Shown here: positions 56,191 through 64,000 of the stretch, one piece after another | How the letters are laid out: each line of letters begins with the position of its first letter | Position numbering within the stretch: the stretch's first letter is position 1 | From: Sphingomonas sp. Leaf9 | GTDB lineage: Bacteria > Pseudomonadota > Alphaproteobacteria > Sphingomonadales > Sphingomonadaceae | Length of the DNA stretch: 64,000 nucleotides | Reading direction: 5' to 3' | NCBI RefSeq assembly: GCF_001421355.1 | Contig: NZ_LMKC01000001.1 | Coordinates: 1 to 64,000 of the forward strand | The notes under the pieces: model-generated | Told to the model about the DNA's origin: nothing | Seen by the model: only the letters and a program-made list of their open reading frames with translations | Database searches by the model: none | Made by a program: the position numbers and the translations under genes

Positions 56191-57393
56191 ATGATATATC
56201 CCGACGGATCGCATGCGGTCGGGATCGGCGGAATGGAGCATCAGCGAAAGGCGCGGCTGGCGGGCGGGAACGGGGCGCTGGCATGGCTGGCCGATCCGGT
56301 CGTGGCCGTGCCCGACGCGGCGCGACCGATGCTCTACGCCGCGATATTGGCCGCGCCCAAGGTCGTGGTCATGGGCGCCCTCACCGGCATCACCATCAGC
56401 CTCGCCGCTGCGCTGCGCACCGGGCTGTCCATCTTCTGGGTCTTCTCCCTTCTCGAAGTGGTCGTGCTGCTCCTGCGCCTCCGGACGATCCGGCAGGTCC
56501 GCCACGCCTATCGCGCCGGACAATTGCCGACGATCGAGGGATCGATGCTGCTCTCGATCGGCTGGTGCGCGTTGCAGGGGCTGTCGGCGCTCGTCATCGC
56601 GCTGACCGGCGATCTGGTGCTGACGACGATCGCCACCGCCTTCATCCTCGGCCTCGTCGCGCCGATCTGCGCCCGCAATTACGCGATGCCGCGGATGGCG
56701 ACGCTGATGGTCATGCTGTGCGACCTGCCGTTCAAGGTCGGCCTCGCCCTGTCGGGCGAATTGCTGCTGTGGATGCTCCTGCCGATGACCCTGCCGCTGT
56801 TCATCGGCGTGCGCGCGCTGCTGGGCAGTTTCGGGCGGATGCTGGCGCTATCGCTCGAAGCCGCCGAGCGCCAGCGCCACCTCGCCAGCCATGATCCGCT
56901 GACCGGTCTCGTCAATCGTCACGGCCTCGACGATGCGCTGGCGCGACTGGCCGACCCGCCGCATCGCCCGCTGGTGCTGCTGTGCATCGACCTCGACCAG
57001 TTCAAACCCGTCAACGACCGCTATGGCCATGCGGCGGGCGACGGCGTGCTGGTGGAGGTCGCCGCACGGCTGCGCCAGATCGCACCCGACACCGCAGCCA
57101 TCGCGCGGCTGGGCGGCGACGAATTCATCGTGGCGATTCGCGACCTGCCGCCCGACGCCGCCCAAACGCTTGCCGAACACGTGCATGACGCGCTGTCCGC
57201 CCGGCGCTACCGCATTGATGACGACATAGCCGCTCCGGTCGGCGCAAGCATCGGCTATGCCTGTTTCCCGGAGGACGCCGCGACCCTCGGCCAGTTGCGC
57301 CGCCGCGCCGATGCCGCGCTCTACGCCGCTAAACGCGCCGGCCGGCTCTATCGCTACGACGACAGCCTGGCGCCGGTGAACGACGCCGCCTGA
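56191..57393 (+). CDS. membrane diguanylate cyclase, GGDEF domain (400 aa)
   Basis: Makes the second messenger c-di-GMP. The N-terminal half has about six hydrophobic segments (residues 50-215). The C-terminal GGDEF domain (about 228-390) starts LASHDPLTGLVNRHGLDDAL and has an intact signature in IARLGGDEFIVAIRD, so it should be active. No RxxD inhibitory I-site is found five residues before the signature. No EAL domain is present. It may be read from 56191 or from ATG 56233. It follows the DUF2256 gene by 17 bp. Confidence 0.92.
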   Translation: MIYPDGSHAVGIGGMEHQRKARLAGGNGALAWLADPVVAVPDAARPMLYAAILAAPKVVVMGALTGITISLAAALRTGLSIFWVFSLLEVVVLLLRLRTIRQVRHAYRAGQLPTIEGSMLLSIGWCALQGLSALVIALTGDLVLTTIATAFILGLVAPICARNYAMPRMATLMVMLCDLPFKVGLALSGELLLWMLLPMTLPLFIGVRALLGSFGRMLALSLEAAERQRHLASHDPLTGLVNRHGLDDALARLADPPHRPLVLLCIDLDQFKPVNDRYGHAAGDGVLVEVAARLRQIAPDTAAIARLGGDEFIVAIRDLPPDAAQTLAEHVHDALSARRYRIDDDIAAPVGASIGYACFPEDAATLGQLRRRADAALYAAKRAGRLYRYDDSLAPVNDAA

Positions 57394-57396
57394 GTG

Positions 57397-57804
57397 TCAG
57401 GGGATGTCGCGCTGTTGCGCCTGCTGGTCGCGCCGCCATGCGAACCAGTTGCGCAGCATCGCCTGGGTACAGCCGGTCTGCCCGCCGGTCCCGACCACCG
57501 AACAGCTGTTCGGCCGCCCGACCCGCGCCTCTTCCATCGCGCTGTCGGCCCTGACCGCCCAGCTGGCACCCGCCGACGACCTGTCCGGCGGCGCGCGGAA
57601 GCGCTTGGGGATGCGATACCGCTCCCCCTCGTCCAGCCTCGCGCAGACCACGATCTCGTCGTCGCTGGCAGGCTTGGGACACGCGTCCTTGCCATAGACG
57701 GTGGCGTTGCGCACCCGCTGCGGCGGCGGATCGGCGGGCGCATCCTGTGCCAGCACCGGCGTCGCGATCGCAAGCGCCAATCCCGCCCATACCCAACGCG
57801 CCAT
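57397..57804 (-). CDS. small secreted protein of unknown function (135 aa)
   Basis: Not recognised. The signal peptide MARWVWAGLALAIATPVLAQ is followed by a mature part with a DEIVVCAR segment and Cys pairs near GKDACPK and RPNSCSVVGTGG, which may form disulfides. Proteins with DEIVVCARxxxxxRYRIPxRFR are, to my knowledge, frequent in sphingomonads but uncharacterised. ATG at 57804 has GGAGAT upstream, and the longer frame to 57858 adds only non-signal residues. It is convergent with the cyclase gene. Confidence 0.75.
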   Translation of the reverse strand: MARWVWAGLALAIATPVLAQDAPADPPPQRVRNATVYGKDACPKPASDDEIVVCARLDEGERYRIPKRFRAPPDRSSAGASWAVRADSAMEEARVGRPNSCSVVGTGGQTGCTQAMLRNWFAWRRDQQAQQRDIP

Positions 57805-57914
57805 ATTCGTATCTCCTGACCCGCGATCCATACGCGACCGCATCGATGACCAGAACATGAACGCGCAAAGATTCCTGCCGTTGCACGCTGCCCACAGGAC
57901 GCTATGGCGGTGCC

Positions 57915-58499
57915 ATGATCCTCGTCATCGACAATTACGACAGCTTTACCTGGAACCTGGTCCATTACCTGATGGAACTGGGCGTGGAGGTCCGCGTCGA
58001 GCGCAACGACAGCATGACCGCGGCACAGGCGCTGTCCAGCAATGCGCAGGGTTTCCTGATCTCGCCCGGCCCCTGCACCCCAACCGAGGCCGGCATCTCG
58101 CTCGACCTGGTGGCTGCCTGTGCCGAGGCGCAGCGCCCGCTGCTGGGCGTCTGCCTCGGCCATCAGGCGATCGGCCAGCATTTCGGTGGAAAGGTCGTGC
58201 GCGGCGGGCTGATGCACGGCAAGACCTCGCCGATCGAGCATGACGGCACCGGCGTCTTCGCCGGCCTCCCCTCGCCCTTCACCGCGACGCGCTATCACTC
58301 GCTGATCGTGACCGATATTCCGGACGTGCTGGCGGTCAACGCCACCGCGTCGGACGGCAGCGTCATGGGTTTCCGCCACCGCGAACTCCCCATCCACGGC
58401 GTGCAGTTCCACCCCGAAAGCATCGCCACCGAACATGGCCACGCGATGCTCGCCAATTTCCTGAAGGACGCAGGGCTTCCCGCGACGATGCCGGCATGA
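57915..58499 (+). CDS. trpG: anthranilate synthase component II / glutamine amidotransferase (194 aa)
   Basis: Supplies ammonia from glutamine to TrpE in tryptophan synthesis and, in bacteria with one copy, may serve p-aminobenzoate synthesis too. The class-I amidotransferase triad is visible: nucleophile Cys in [13 protein letters not shown], and His and Glu in [32 protein letters not shown] begins the family. trpE is not in the window. The stop overlaps trpD by 4 bp. Confidence 0.95.
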   Translation: MILVIDNYDSFTWNLVHYLMELGVEVRVERNDSMTAAQALSSNAQGFLISPGPCTPTEAGISLDLVAACAEAQRPLLGVCLGHQAIGQHFGGKVVRGGLMHGKTSPIEHDGTGVFAGLPSPFTATRYHSLIVTDIPDVLAVNATASDGSVMGFRHRELPIHGVQFHPESIATEHGHAMLANFLKDAGLPATMPA

Positions 58500-59488
58500 C
58501 CGTCACCGCGCTCCTCCCCGATCCGTCGACGCCGCTCGCCCACGAAAGCGCGGCGCAAGCCTTCGCCGCGATCCTCGACGGCACGGTGTCGGACGACGCC
58601 ATCGCCACCTTCCTGATCGACCTCGCCATTCGCGGCGAGACGAGCATCGAGATCGCCGAGGCCGCCCGCGCGCTGCGCCATCGCATGATCCCGATCCACG
58701 GCCCGGCGGACGCGATCGACGTCTGCGGCACCGGCGGCGACGGGCACCATACCCTGAATGTCTCCACCGCCGTCAGCCTGGTCGTCGCGGCCAGCGGCGT
58801 CCCCGTCGCCAAGCACGGCAACCGCGCCGCCTCCAGCAAGGCCGGCGCCGCCGATACCCTCGAAGCGCTCGGCCTCGATATGGGGCGGGCCGGCGCGATG
58901 GCCGAAGCGACGCTGAGCGATATCGGCATCGCCTTCCTCTTCGCCGCCAACCACCATCCGGCGATGAAGCGCATCACCCCCATCCGCCAGCGGATCGGGC
59001 GGCGCACCATCTTCAACCTGATGGGGCCGCTCGCCAATCCGGCACGCACCACCCGCCAGCTGATCGGCATCGCCCGCCCCGATTACGCGGCGGTCTATGC
59101 CGAGGCGATGGAACTCCTCGGTGCCGAAACCGCGCTGATCGTGTCGGGGGAGGAGGGGCTGGACGAAATCTCCGGCGCCGGTCCGACCATCGTCGTGCCC
59201 GTCGGCATGACCATGGCCGACCGCATCGTGCCGGAAGACGCCGGCCTGTCCCGCCACCCGATCAGCGCGATCCGCGGCGGCGACGCCCATCACAACGCCG
59301 CCGCGCTCCGCGCGCTGCTGCGCAGCGAAAAGGGTCCGTATCGCGACGCGGTGCTGCTCAACGCCGCCGCCGCGCTGCTGATCGCCGATACCGCCACCGA
59401 CCTGACAGACGGTGCCGAACGCGCCGCCGAGGTCATCGATTCGGGCGCGGCCGACCGCCTGCTCGACCAATGGATCGCCTATTCATGA
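58496..59488 (+). CDS. trpD: anthranilate phosphoribosyltransferase (330 aa)
   Basis: Couples anthranilate to PRPP. The glycine-rich PRPP loop [20 protein letters not shown], the [20 protein letters not shown] segment and [16 protein letters not shown] are characteristic. Length is normal. The ATGA overlaps with trpG and trpC show a tightly coupled operon. Confidence 0.97.
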   Translation: MTVTALLPDPSTPLAHESAAQAFAAILDGTVSDDAIATFLIDLAIRGETSIEIAEAARALRHRMIPIHGPADAIDVCGTGGDGHHTLNVSTAVSLVVAASGVPVAKHGNRAASSKAGAADTLEALGLDMGRAGAMAEATLSDIGIAFLFAANHHPAMKRITPIRQRIGRRTIFNLMGPLANPARTTRQLIGIARPDYAAVYAEAMELLGAETALIVSGEEGLDEISGAGPTIVVPVGMTMADRIVPEDAGLSRHPISAIRGGDAHHNAAALRALLRSEKGPYRDAVLLNAAAALLIADTATDLTDGAERAAEVIDSGAADRLLDQWIAYS

Positions 59489-60261
59489 CGATGCTCGACA
59501 CCATCCTCGCCACCAAGCGCGCCGAAGTCGCCGCCCGCAGCGCCCGCGCCAGCATCGCCGACCTCGACGCACGCGCCAGCGAACAGAGCGCCCCGCGCGG
59601 CTTTCGCGCCGCGCTCGACGCCCGGCCCGGCCACGCGCTGATCGCCGAGATCAAGAAGGCCAGCCCGTCCAAGGGGCTGATCCGCGCCGACTTCGATCCC
59701 CCGGCCCATGCCCGCGCCTATCAGGCCGGCGGTGCCGCCTGCCTCTCGGTCCTGACCGATATCGACTATTTCCAGGGCGCCGACGAGTATCTGGTCGCCG
59801 CTCGTGCCGCGTGCGACTTGCCGGTCCTGCGCAAGGACTTCAACGTCGATCCCTGGCAGGTTGCCGAGGCCCGTTCGCTGGGCGCCGACGCGATCCTCAT
59901 CATCGTCGCAGCATTGTCCGATACCCAGATGGCGGAGATCGAGGCCGCCGCGATCGAGCGCGGCATGGACGTACTGGTCGAGGTCCACGACCGCGCCGAA
60001 CTGGACCGCGCGCTGGCACTACAGTCGCGGCTGATCGGAGTAAACAACCGTAATCTCAAGGACTTCTCGGTCAGCTTTGAGCGAACCTATGAACTGGTCG
60101 GCCATGCCCCGGCCGGCTGCACCTTCGTCGCCGAAAGCGGCCTGACGTCCCGCGCCGATCTCGACGTGATGGCCGAACACGGCGTCCGCTGTTTCCTGAT
60201 CGGTGAGGCGCTGATGCGGCACGCCGATGTCGAGGCGGCGACGCGGGCGATGATCGCTTGA
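59485..60261 (+). CDS. trpC: indole-3-glycerol-phosphate synthase (258 aa)
   Basis: Closes the indole ring in tryptophan synthesis. TIM-barrel catalytic segments are [44 protein letters not shown] and [11 protein letters not shown], and a later phosphate-binding ESGL. It is a stand-alone TrpC with no TrpF fusion. ATG at 59485 overlaps the trpD stop; an in-frame ATG at 59470 would overlap more. Confidence 0.96.
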   Translation: MTMLDTILATKRAEVAARSARASIADLDARASEQSAPRGFRAALDARPGHALIAEIKKASPSKGLIRADFDPPAHARAYQAGGAACLSVLTDIDYFQGADEYLVAARAACDLPVLRKDFNVDPWQVAEARSLGADAILIIVAALSDTQMAEIEAAAIERGMDVLVEVHDRAELDRALALQSRLIGVNNRNLKDFSVSFERTYELVGHAPAGCTFVAESGLTSRADLDVMAEHGVRCFLIGEALMRHADVEAATRAMIA

Positions 60262-60725
60262 GCCTGACCCATCTCGACGCCGATGGCAGCGCGCACATGG
60301 TCGATGTCGGCGGCAAGGTTGCGACCCGACGCCAGGCCATCGCCACCGGCCGCATCGTAATGGCAGCCGAAGCGCTGAGCGCGATCCGCGAAGGGTTGGT
60401 GAAAAAGGGCGACGTCCTCGCCGTTGCCCGCGTCGCCGGCATCATGGCGGCCAAGCGCACCAGCGACCTGATCCCGCTCTGCCACCCGCTGCCGCTGACC
60501 AAAGCGTCGGTCGATTTCGCATTCGAAGCCGACGCCATCCGCGTCACCGCAACGGCCGCGACCGATGGCAAGACCGGGGTAGAAATGGAAGCGTTGACAG
60601 CAGCTTCCACCGCACTCCTCACCATCTATGACATGGCGAAAGCGATCGACAAGGCGATGGTGATCGAGGGCGTATGCCTGCTGGAAAAGCAGGGCGGCAA
60701 GTCCGGAGACTGGGTTCGGGGCTAA
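60258..60725 (+). CDS. moaC: cyclic pyranopterin monophosphate synthase MoaC (155 aa, TTG start)
   Basis: The second enzyme acting on GTP in molybdopterin synthesis. The core carries [26 protein letters not shown]-type [20 protein letters not shown] and [15 protein letters not shown]. The start is a TTG that overlaps the trpC stop (TTGA) and encodes [19 protein letters not shown], the expected family N-terminus; ATG 60297 would truncate it. It is translated from the trpGDC transcript by coupling. Confidence 0.95.
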   Translation: MSLTHLDADGSAHMVDVGGKVATRRQAIATGRIVMAAEALSAIREGLVKKGDVLAVARVAGIMAAKRTSDLIPLCHPLPLTKASVDFAFEADAIRVTATAATDGKTGVEMEALTAASTALLTIYDMAKAIDKAMVIEGVCLLEKQGGKSGDWVRG

Positions 60726-60772
60726 GCGCCGGTTTCCCCCGCGGCGGCGGTGCAACCACCTCTACCCCAACC

Positions 60773-60855
60773 GTCACCCCGGGCTTGACCCGGGGTCCCG
60801 CTTCTTACTTCTCTCCGAACGAGAAACCGAAACCCCGGATCAGGCCCAGGGTGAC
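60773..60855. repeat. dispersed hairpin repeat, copy B
   Basis: Begins GTCACCCCGGGCTTGACCCG and ends CAGGCCCAGGGTGAC, with inner arms GGGGTCCCGCTTC and GAAACCCCGGATC. It is the same family as 23337-23417 with a different loop (TTACTTCTCTCCGAACGAGA) and a degenerate right arm. It lies between moaC and moeA and may separate their transcripts. Confidence 0.8.
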
Positions 60856-60878
60856 GATCAGACGCAAAGGCCCAGCCC

Positions 60879-62057
60879 ATGTCCCTCCTCCCCGTCGCCG
60901 ATGCGCAGACCCGCGTCCTCGCCCTCGCCCGCCCCGTCACCCCCGAAACCCTACCGCTGACCGAAGCGCTCGGCCGCTTTGCCGCCGCCGACGTCATCGC
61001 ACTGCGCACCCAGCCCGCCCGCCCGCTCTCGGCGATGGACGGCTATGCGATCCGCTTCGACGACCTGCCCGGCCCATGGGAAGTGATCGGCGAAAGCGCC
61101 GCCGGTGCCGCCTTCCCCGGCACGGTCACCGCCGGACAGGCGACCCGCATCTTTACCGGCGCGGCGATGCCCGCCGGGACCGATTGCGTGCTGGTACAGG
61201 AAGAGGCGACGCGCGACGGTACCCGCCTGCACCTGTCGGGTGAAGGCCCGGTACGCGGCGGCAATGTCCGCCGCGCCGGCCTCGATTTCCGCGAAGGCGA
61301 GCTGCTGATCGCCGCCGGCGATCGCATCACTCCCGCCCGCGCCGCACTCGCCGCGATCGCCGGTCACGGCACGCTGTCGGTCGGTCGCCGCGCCCGCATC
61401 GCCATCGCCGCGACGGGCGACGAACTGGTCCCCGCCGGACAGGCGTTGCGCGAAGACCAGCTACCTGAATCCAACGGGTTGATGCTCGCCGGCCTGCTCG
61501 CCGACCTGCCCGTGGAGCGCATCGACCTCGGCATCCTGCCCGACCGGATGGATGCGCTGGTCGACGCCTTCACCGCGGTCGATTGCGACCTGCTGGTCAC
61601 GACCGGCGGTGCGTCGGTCGGCGACCATGACCTCGTTCGCCCCGCGCTGGCGGCGGCGGGCGGCGAACTCGATTTCTGGCGGATTGCGCTCAGGCCGGGC
61701 AAGCCGATGCTGGCAGGCCGGCTGCGCGATGCCGCCGTCCTCGGCCTGCCCGGCAACCCGGTGTCGTCGTTCATCACCGCGCTGCTGTTCGTCCGCCCGC
61801 TCGCCGCGCGGATCGCCGGTGCCGCCGACCCGATGCCCCGCAGCACCCGCGCGACGCTCGCTCATCCGCTGCCGGCCAATGGCGCGCGGCAGGACTATCT
61901 GCGCGCCACGCTGATCGACGGACAGGTGTCGACCGCCGCCATTCAGGACAGCTCGATGCTGCGCACGCTCGCCCGTTCCGATTCCCTCATCGTGCGCGCG
62001 CCCCATGCCCCGGCGGCCGATGCGGGCGACTCGGCGGAAATCCTGCAACTCGCTTGA
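60879..62057 (+). CDS. moeA: molybdopterin molybdenumtransferase MoeA (392 aa)
   Basis: Inserts molybdate into adenylylated molybdopterin. MoeA N-terminal SAMDGYAIRFDDLPG, the linker GAAMPAGTDCVLVQEEA, the MPT-binding-domain VTTGGASVGDHDLVRPAL and PGKPMLAGRLRDAAVLGLPG are visible, followed by the C-terminal domain ending ILQLA. The length is close to typical. It follows moaC across 153 bp containing a hairpin repeat, and precedes lexA by 54 bp. Confidence 0.96.
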   Translation: MSLLPVADAQTRVLALARPVTPETLPLTEALGRFAAADVIALRTQPARPLSAMDGYAIRFDDLPGPWEVIGESAAGAAFPGTVTAGQATRIFTGAAMPAGTDCVLVQEEATRDGTRLHLSGEGPVRGGNVRRAGLDFREGELLIAAGDRITPARAALAAIAGHGTLSVGRRARIAIAATGDELVPAGQALREDQLPESNGLMLAGLLADLPVERIDLGILPDRMDALVDAFTAVDCDLLVTTGGASVGDHDLVRPALAAAGGELDFWRIALRPGKPMLAGRLRDAAVLGLPGNPVSSFITALLFVRPLAARIAGAADPMPRSTRATLAHPLPANGARQDYLRATLIDGQVSTAAIQDSSMLRTLARSDSLIVRAPHAPAADAGDSAEILQLA

Positions 62058-62081
62058 CGGCGTATAAATCGTTTCCTATTG

Positions 62082-62096
62082 GTTCCACGTCTGTTC
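62082..62096 (+). promoter_or_regulatory. LexA (SOS) box of lexA
   Basis: GTTCCACGTCTGTTC is a perfect GTTC-N7-GTTC, the direct-repeat SOS operator of alphaproteobacteria. It lies 15 bp before the lexA ATG at 62112 and just before GGAGG (62101-62105), so LexA should repress its own gene. Confidence 0.88.
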
Positions 62097-62111
62097 CGAC
62101 GGAGGACGTTT

Positions 62112-62774
62112 ATGCTGACGCGTAAGCAGCACGAGTTGATCTGCTTCATCGACGACCGGTTGAAGGCAACCGGGGTCTCCCCCTCGTTCGAGGAGATGAA
62201 GGAAGCGCTCGACCTCAAGTCGAAGTCGGGCGTCCACCGCCTGATCTCGGCGCTGGAGGAACGCGAATTCATCCGCCGCCTGCCCAACCGTGCCCGTGCG
62301 CTGGAAGTGTTGCGGATGCCCGACCGCCCGGTCGCGAAAAAGCCGGTCGCCAAGCCTGCCGCAACGCCCCGTGCTGCCCCGCAGCCCGCCAACGACGTTG
62401 TCGAACTGCCGCTGCACGGCCGCATCGCCGCCGGTGTCCCGATCGAGGCGATCGAGGGGCAGGCGACGCTACCCGTTCCCGCCGCGCTGCTCGGCGCCGG
62501 CGACCACTATGCGCTCGAGGTGGCCGGAGATTCGATGGTGGAGGCCGGCATCCTCGACGGCGACTATGCCCTGGTCCGCCGCACCGAAACCGCCCGCGAC
62601 GGCGAAATCGTGGTCGCGCTGATCGAGGATAGCGAGGCGACGCTGAAATATTTCCGTCGCGAGGGCGCGATGATCCGCCTCGACCCCGCCAACCGCAGCT
62701 ACGACCCCCAGCGCTACCGCCCCGAGCAGGTGCGGGTGCAGGGCAAGCTGGCCGGACTGCTGCGTCGCTACTAA
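62112..62774 (+). CDS. lexA: transcriptional repressor LexA (220 aa)
   Basis: The SOS-response repressor. The N-terminal winged helix (about 1-68) starts [20 protein letters not shown] and a Pro/Ala/Lys-rich linker follows (about 70-95). The C-terminal peptidase domain has the autocleavage Ala 107-Gly 108 in [10 protein letters not shown], catalytic Ser 141 in [14 protein letters not shown] and Lys 179 in [13 protein letters not shown] at 62112 follows a strong GGAGG; the extended frame to 62079 overlaps the SOS box. RecA-DNA filaments trigger its cleavage. Confidence 0.97.
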   Translation: MLTRKQHELICFIDDRLKATGVSPSFEEMKEALDLKSKSGVHRLISALEEREFIRRLPNRARALEVLRMPDRPVAKKPVAKPAATPRAAPQPANDVVELPLHGRIAAGVPIEAIEGQATLPVPAALLGAGDHYALEVAGDSMVEAGILDGDYALVRRTETARDGEIVVALIEDSEATLKYFRREGAMIRLDPANRSYDPQRYRPEQVRVQGKLAGLLRRY

Positions 62775-62811
62775 CTCGCAACAGCACATTTGACCGCGAA
62801 AACGCGGCGAG

Positions 62812-62907
62812 TGTGAACTTTGTGAACTTTGGCCAAATAGCCTTTGGCTGACAGTCACTTAGCCAAAATGCTAAATCACGGGTGCTGGTCCGTTTGACGC
62901 GGACCAG
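62812..62907. repeat. cluster of short repeats between lexA and the GH67 gene
   Basis: Four structures occur in under 100 bp. TGTGAACTT is repeated in tandem at 62812-62829. TTTGGCCAAA is a 10-bp palindrome at 62828-62837. TTTGGCT (62843-62849) and AGCCAAA (62861-62867) form a 7-bp hairpin. CTGGTCCG (62885-62892) and CGGACCAG (62900-62907) form an 8-bp hairpin. Both flanking genes end towards this region, so it is probably bidirectional termination DNA. Confidence 0.6.
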
Positions 62908-62917
62908 TGAACTTACC

Positions 62918-62966
62918 GTCACCCCGGCCTTGCGCCGGGGTCCCCTTCTTTGTTAGAACAGCGGAA
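62918..62966. repeat. dispersed hairpin repeat, half copy C
   Basis: Begins GTCACCCCGGCCTTGCGCCG then GGGTCCCCTTCTTTG. It matches the left arm of the copies at 23337 and 60773, but the right arm (GGGTGAC) is absent before the GH67 stop at 62970. It is a truncated member of the same family. Confidence 0.7.
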
Positions 62967-62969
62967 ACC

Positions 62970-64000
62970 CTACCGCCCATTCCCTGGCGCATAGGGGGTC
63001 CGAACCGCCTTGTACCACGCCAGCGGATGCGCCGGCGGCACCACACCTGCCGGCAACGCCCGCCCCGACACCTCGGCGAAATAGGCGATACAGGCATCCC
63101 GCCACCACTGCGCCTCGGCCCGCTGGATCGTCAGGAACTGGCTGACCTCGGCATGGCGCTGGTCATCCACCTTTCCTTTGAGCGCCGCCCACTGCCCCTG
63201 CATCGCCGCGACCTCGGCCACGCCCCGGTCGTACCGCCCGACCAATTCCTCCCACAGCGTCCGCCCCGACGCCATCCGCCGCTCCCACGGCACATGGTGG
63301 AACCACAGCAGCAGGTCCTCGGGCACCGTCGCCGGATCGCCCCACCGCTTTGCCAGTGCCGGCGCATATTGCCCGACCGCATCGCTACCGCTCCGCGTCC
63401 GGTCGAACCCGATCCCCACGCGGTCGGCCTTGTGATAATAGACCGGGTTCCAGTCCGGTCGCGCCAGATCGTCGACCCACGGCCCCGGCCCATAATGGTG
63501 CCCGGTCGCGAACAGGTGGTGCAGCCCCAGCGGCATCATGTAATCGACCACCGCCTGCCGCGACCGCAGCATCATCGCCGCCGCCGGCTCGGCCACCGCC
63601 TGCCCCCACGTCATCGCCGCCCAATCGCGCGCGATTGCGTCCGCCCGGTCATCCGGATTCCACGCCAGCCGCCCAAAGGCATACCAGTTCGCCTGATCGA
63701 ACTGCGACCCGGACCAGTTACGGTCCGTCCCGACATTGGCGACCCCCGCCATCCCGCTCAGCCCACCCGGCCGTGCCAGCACGTCGGCAACGGTCGAACC
63801 CTTTCGCGGACGCCAGGTGTCGCTGCGCAGCACCTCCTCCCACATCGGCCCCAGATAGGCGAGGTGGGTGGCGAACCCCAGATACTCCTTGGTGATCTGC
63901 ACTTCCATCATCAGGGGCGTGCGCGGCATCGCCCCGAACAGTGGATGGAACGGCTCGCGCGGCTGGAAATCGATCGGTCCGCTCTTGACCTGCACGATCA
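62970..64000 (-). CDS. alpha-glucuronidase, glycoside hydrolase family 67 (3' part, truncated by window)
   Basis: Removes 4-O-methyl-glucuronic acid from xylo-oligosaccharides. About 343 C-terminal residues are seen. The visible VQVKSGPIDFQPREP and MEVQITKEYLGF carry the Asp and Glu, 28 residues apart, that match the general-base pair of GH67 enzymes. FATGHHYGPGPWVDDLARPD, NPVYYHKADRVGIGFDRTR and LLLWFHHVPWERRM follow the family closely. The frame stays open to the edge (an internal GTG at 63995 is not the real start). It suggests a glucuronoxylan locus to the right of the window. Confidence 0.93.
   Translation of the reverse strand, partial: IVQVKSGPIDFQPREPFHPLFGAMPRTPLMMEVQITKEYLGFATHLAYLGPMWEEVLRSDTWRPRKGSTVADVLARPGGLSGMAGVANVGTDRNWSGSQFDQANWYAFGRLAWNPDDRADAIARDWAAMTWGQAVAEPAAAMMLRSRQAVVDYMMPLGLHHLFATGHHYGPGPWVDDLARPDWNPVYYHKADRVGIGFDRTRSGSDAVGQYAPALAKRWGDPATVPEDLLLWFHHVPWERRMASGRTLWEELVGRYDRGVAEVAAMQGQWAALKGKVDDQRHAEVSQFLTIQRAEAQWWRDACIAYFAEVSGRALPAGVVPPAHPLAWYKAVRTPYAPGNGR

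Noticed and set aside
62812..62829. second LexA box (GTGAAC repeated)
   Set aside because: The reverse-strand form would need GAAC-N7-GAAC; the spacing here is 5, and the position is downstream of lexA.

Overview
The window is a high-GC chromosomal segment that reads as a member of the Sphingomonadaceae, most likely Sphingomonas. This rests on gene content and order: the rpsB-tsf-pyrH-frr-uppS-cdsA-dxr-rseP-bamA-skp-fabZ cluster in alphaproteobacterial order but with no lpxD, lpxA or lpxB around fabZ (sphingomonads carry glycosphingolipids instead of LPS), several TonB-dependent receptors, S9 peptidases, TorF-type putative porins, an alphaproteobacterial LexA box and dispersed hairpin repeats built on GTCACCC...GGGTGAC. 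No prophage, insertion sequence, CRISPR array or defence island was seen. Almost all of the DNA is ordinary core genome, densely packed with ATGA, GTGA, TTGA or TGATG stop/start overlaps.

Layout. 1-375: non-coding, with a short tandem repeat. 376-4671: a tandem-AAA+ ATPase (minus) and a secreted S9 peptidase (plus). 4868-13644: one plus-strand run of a TorF-like porin, a 27-residue membrane peptide, kdpF, kdpA, kdpB, kdpC, kdpD and kdpE (high-affinity K+ uptake and its sensor/regulator). 13841-23271: two-component system, TonB receptor, YkgJ-type cysteine-cluster protein, PhoD-type phosphatase and a GH3 beta-glucosidase. 23592-34950: minus-strand housekeeping cluster (rpmE, fabZ, skp-like, bamA, rseP, dxr, cdsA, uppS, frr, pyrH, tsf, rpsB) for envelope biogenesis, isoprenoids, phospholipid precursors and translation. 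35204-38233: small membrane protein, pssA-psd (phosphatidylethanolamine synthesis) and icd. 38340-46031: CPA2 antiporter, a second TorF-like protein coupled to a secreted unknown, SWIB protein, TonB receptor, folE and a lipoprotein. 46078-46154: tRNA-Arg(CCT). 46262-50369: DUF1178, nitrilase-type amidohydrolase, glutaredoxin, ComF, an NDUFAF5-like methyltransferase, MutT and two Flp pilins. 50464-54282: accA, xerD and two unknown envelope genes. 54376-57804: aroK-aroB, DUF2256, diguanylate cyclase and a small secreted unknown. 57915-62774: trpG-trpD-trpC-moaC, then moeA and lexA. 62970-64000: the 3' part of a GH67 alpha-glucuronidase that runs off the window.

Working together: Kdp imports K+ at the inner membrane under KdpDE control, with a porin-like partner gene in the same run. 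The bamA block couples outer-membrane protein assembly to fatty-acid, isoprenoid and CDP-DAG supply, with pssA-psd just upstream. aroK-aroB and trpGDC feed aromatic amino-acid synthesis, and moaC-moeA feed molybdopterin. GH3, GH67 and the TonB receptors fit a plant-polysaccharide scavenging lifestyle. Nothing here is convincingly a wholly new system. The best leads are the small membrane peptide ahead of kdpF, the 45-aa/607-aa/xerD gene set, the tandem-AAA protein, the isolated Flp pilin pair and a few candidate operators. Starts were often moved inward from the longest open frame, using ribosome-binding sites, signal peptides and family N-termini. All family assignments are by eye, without a database search.
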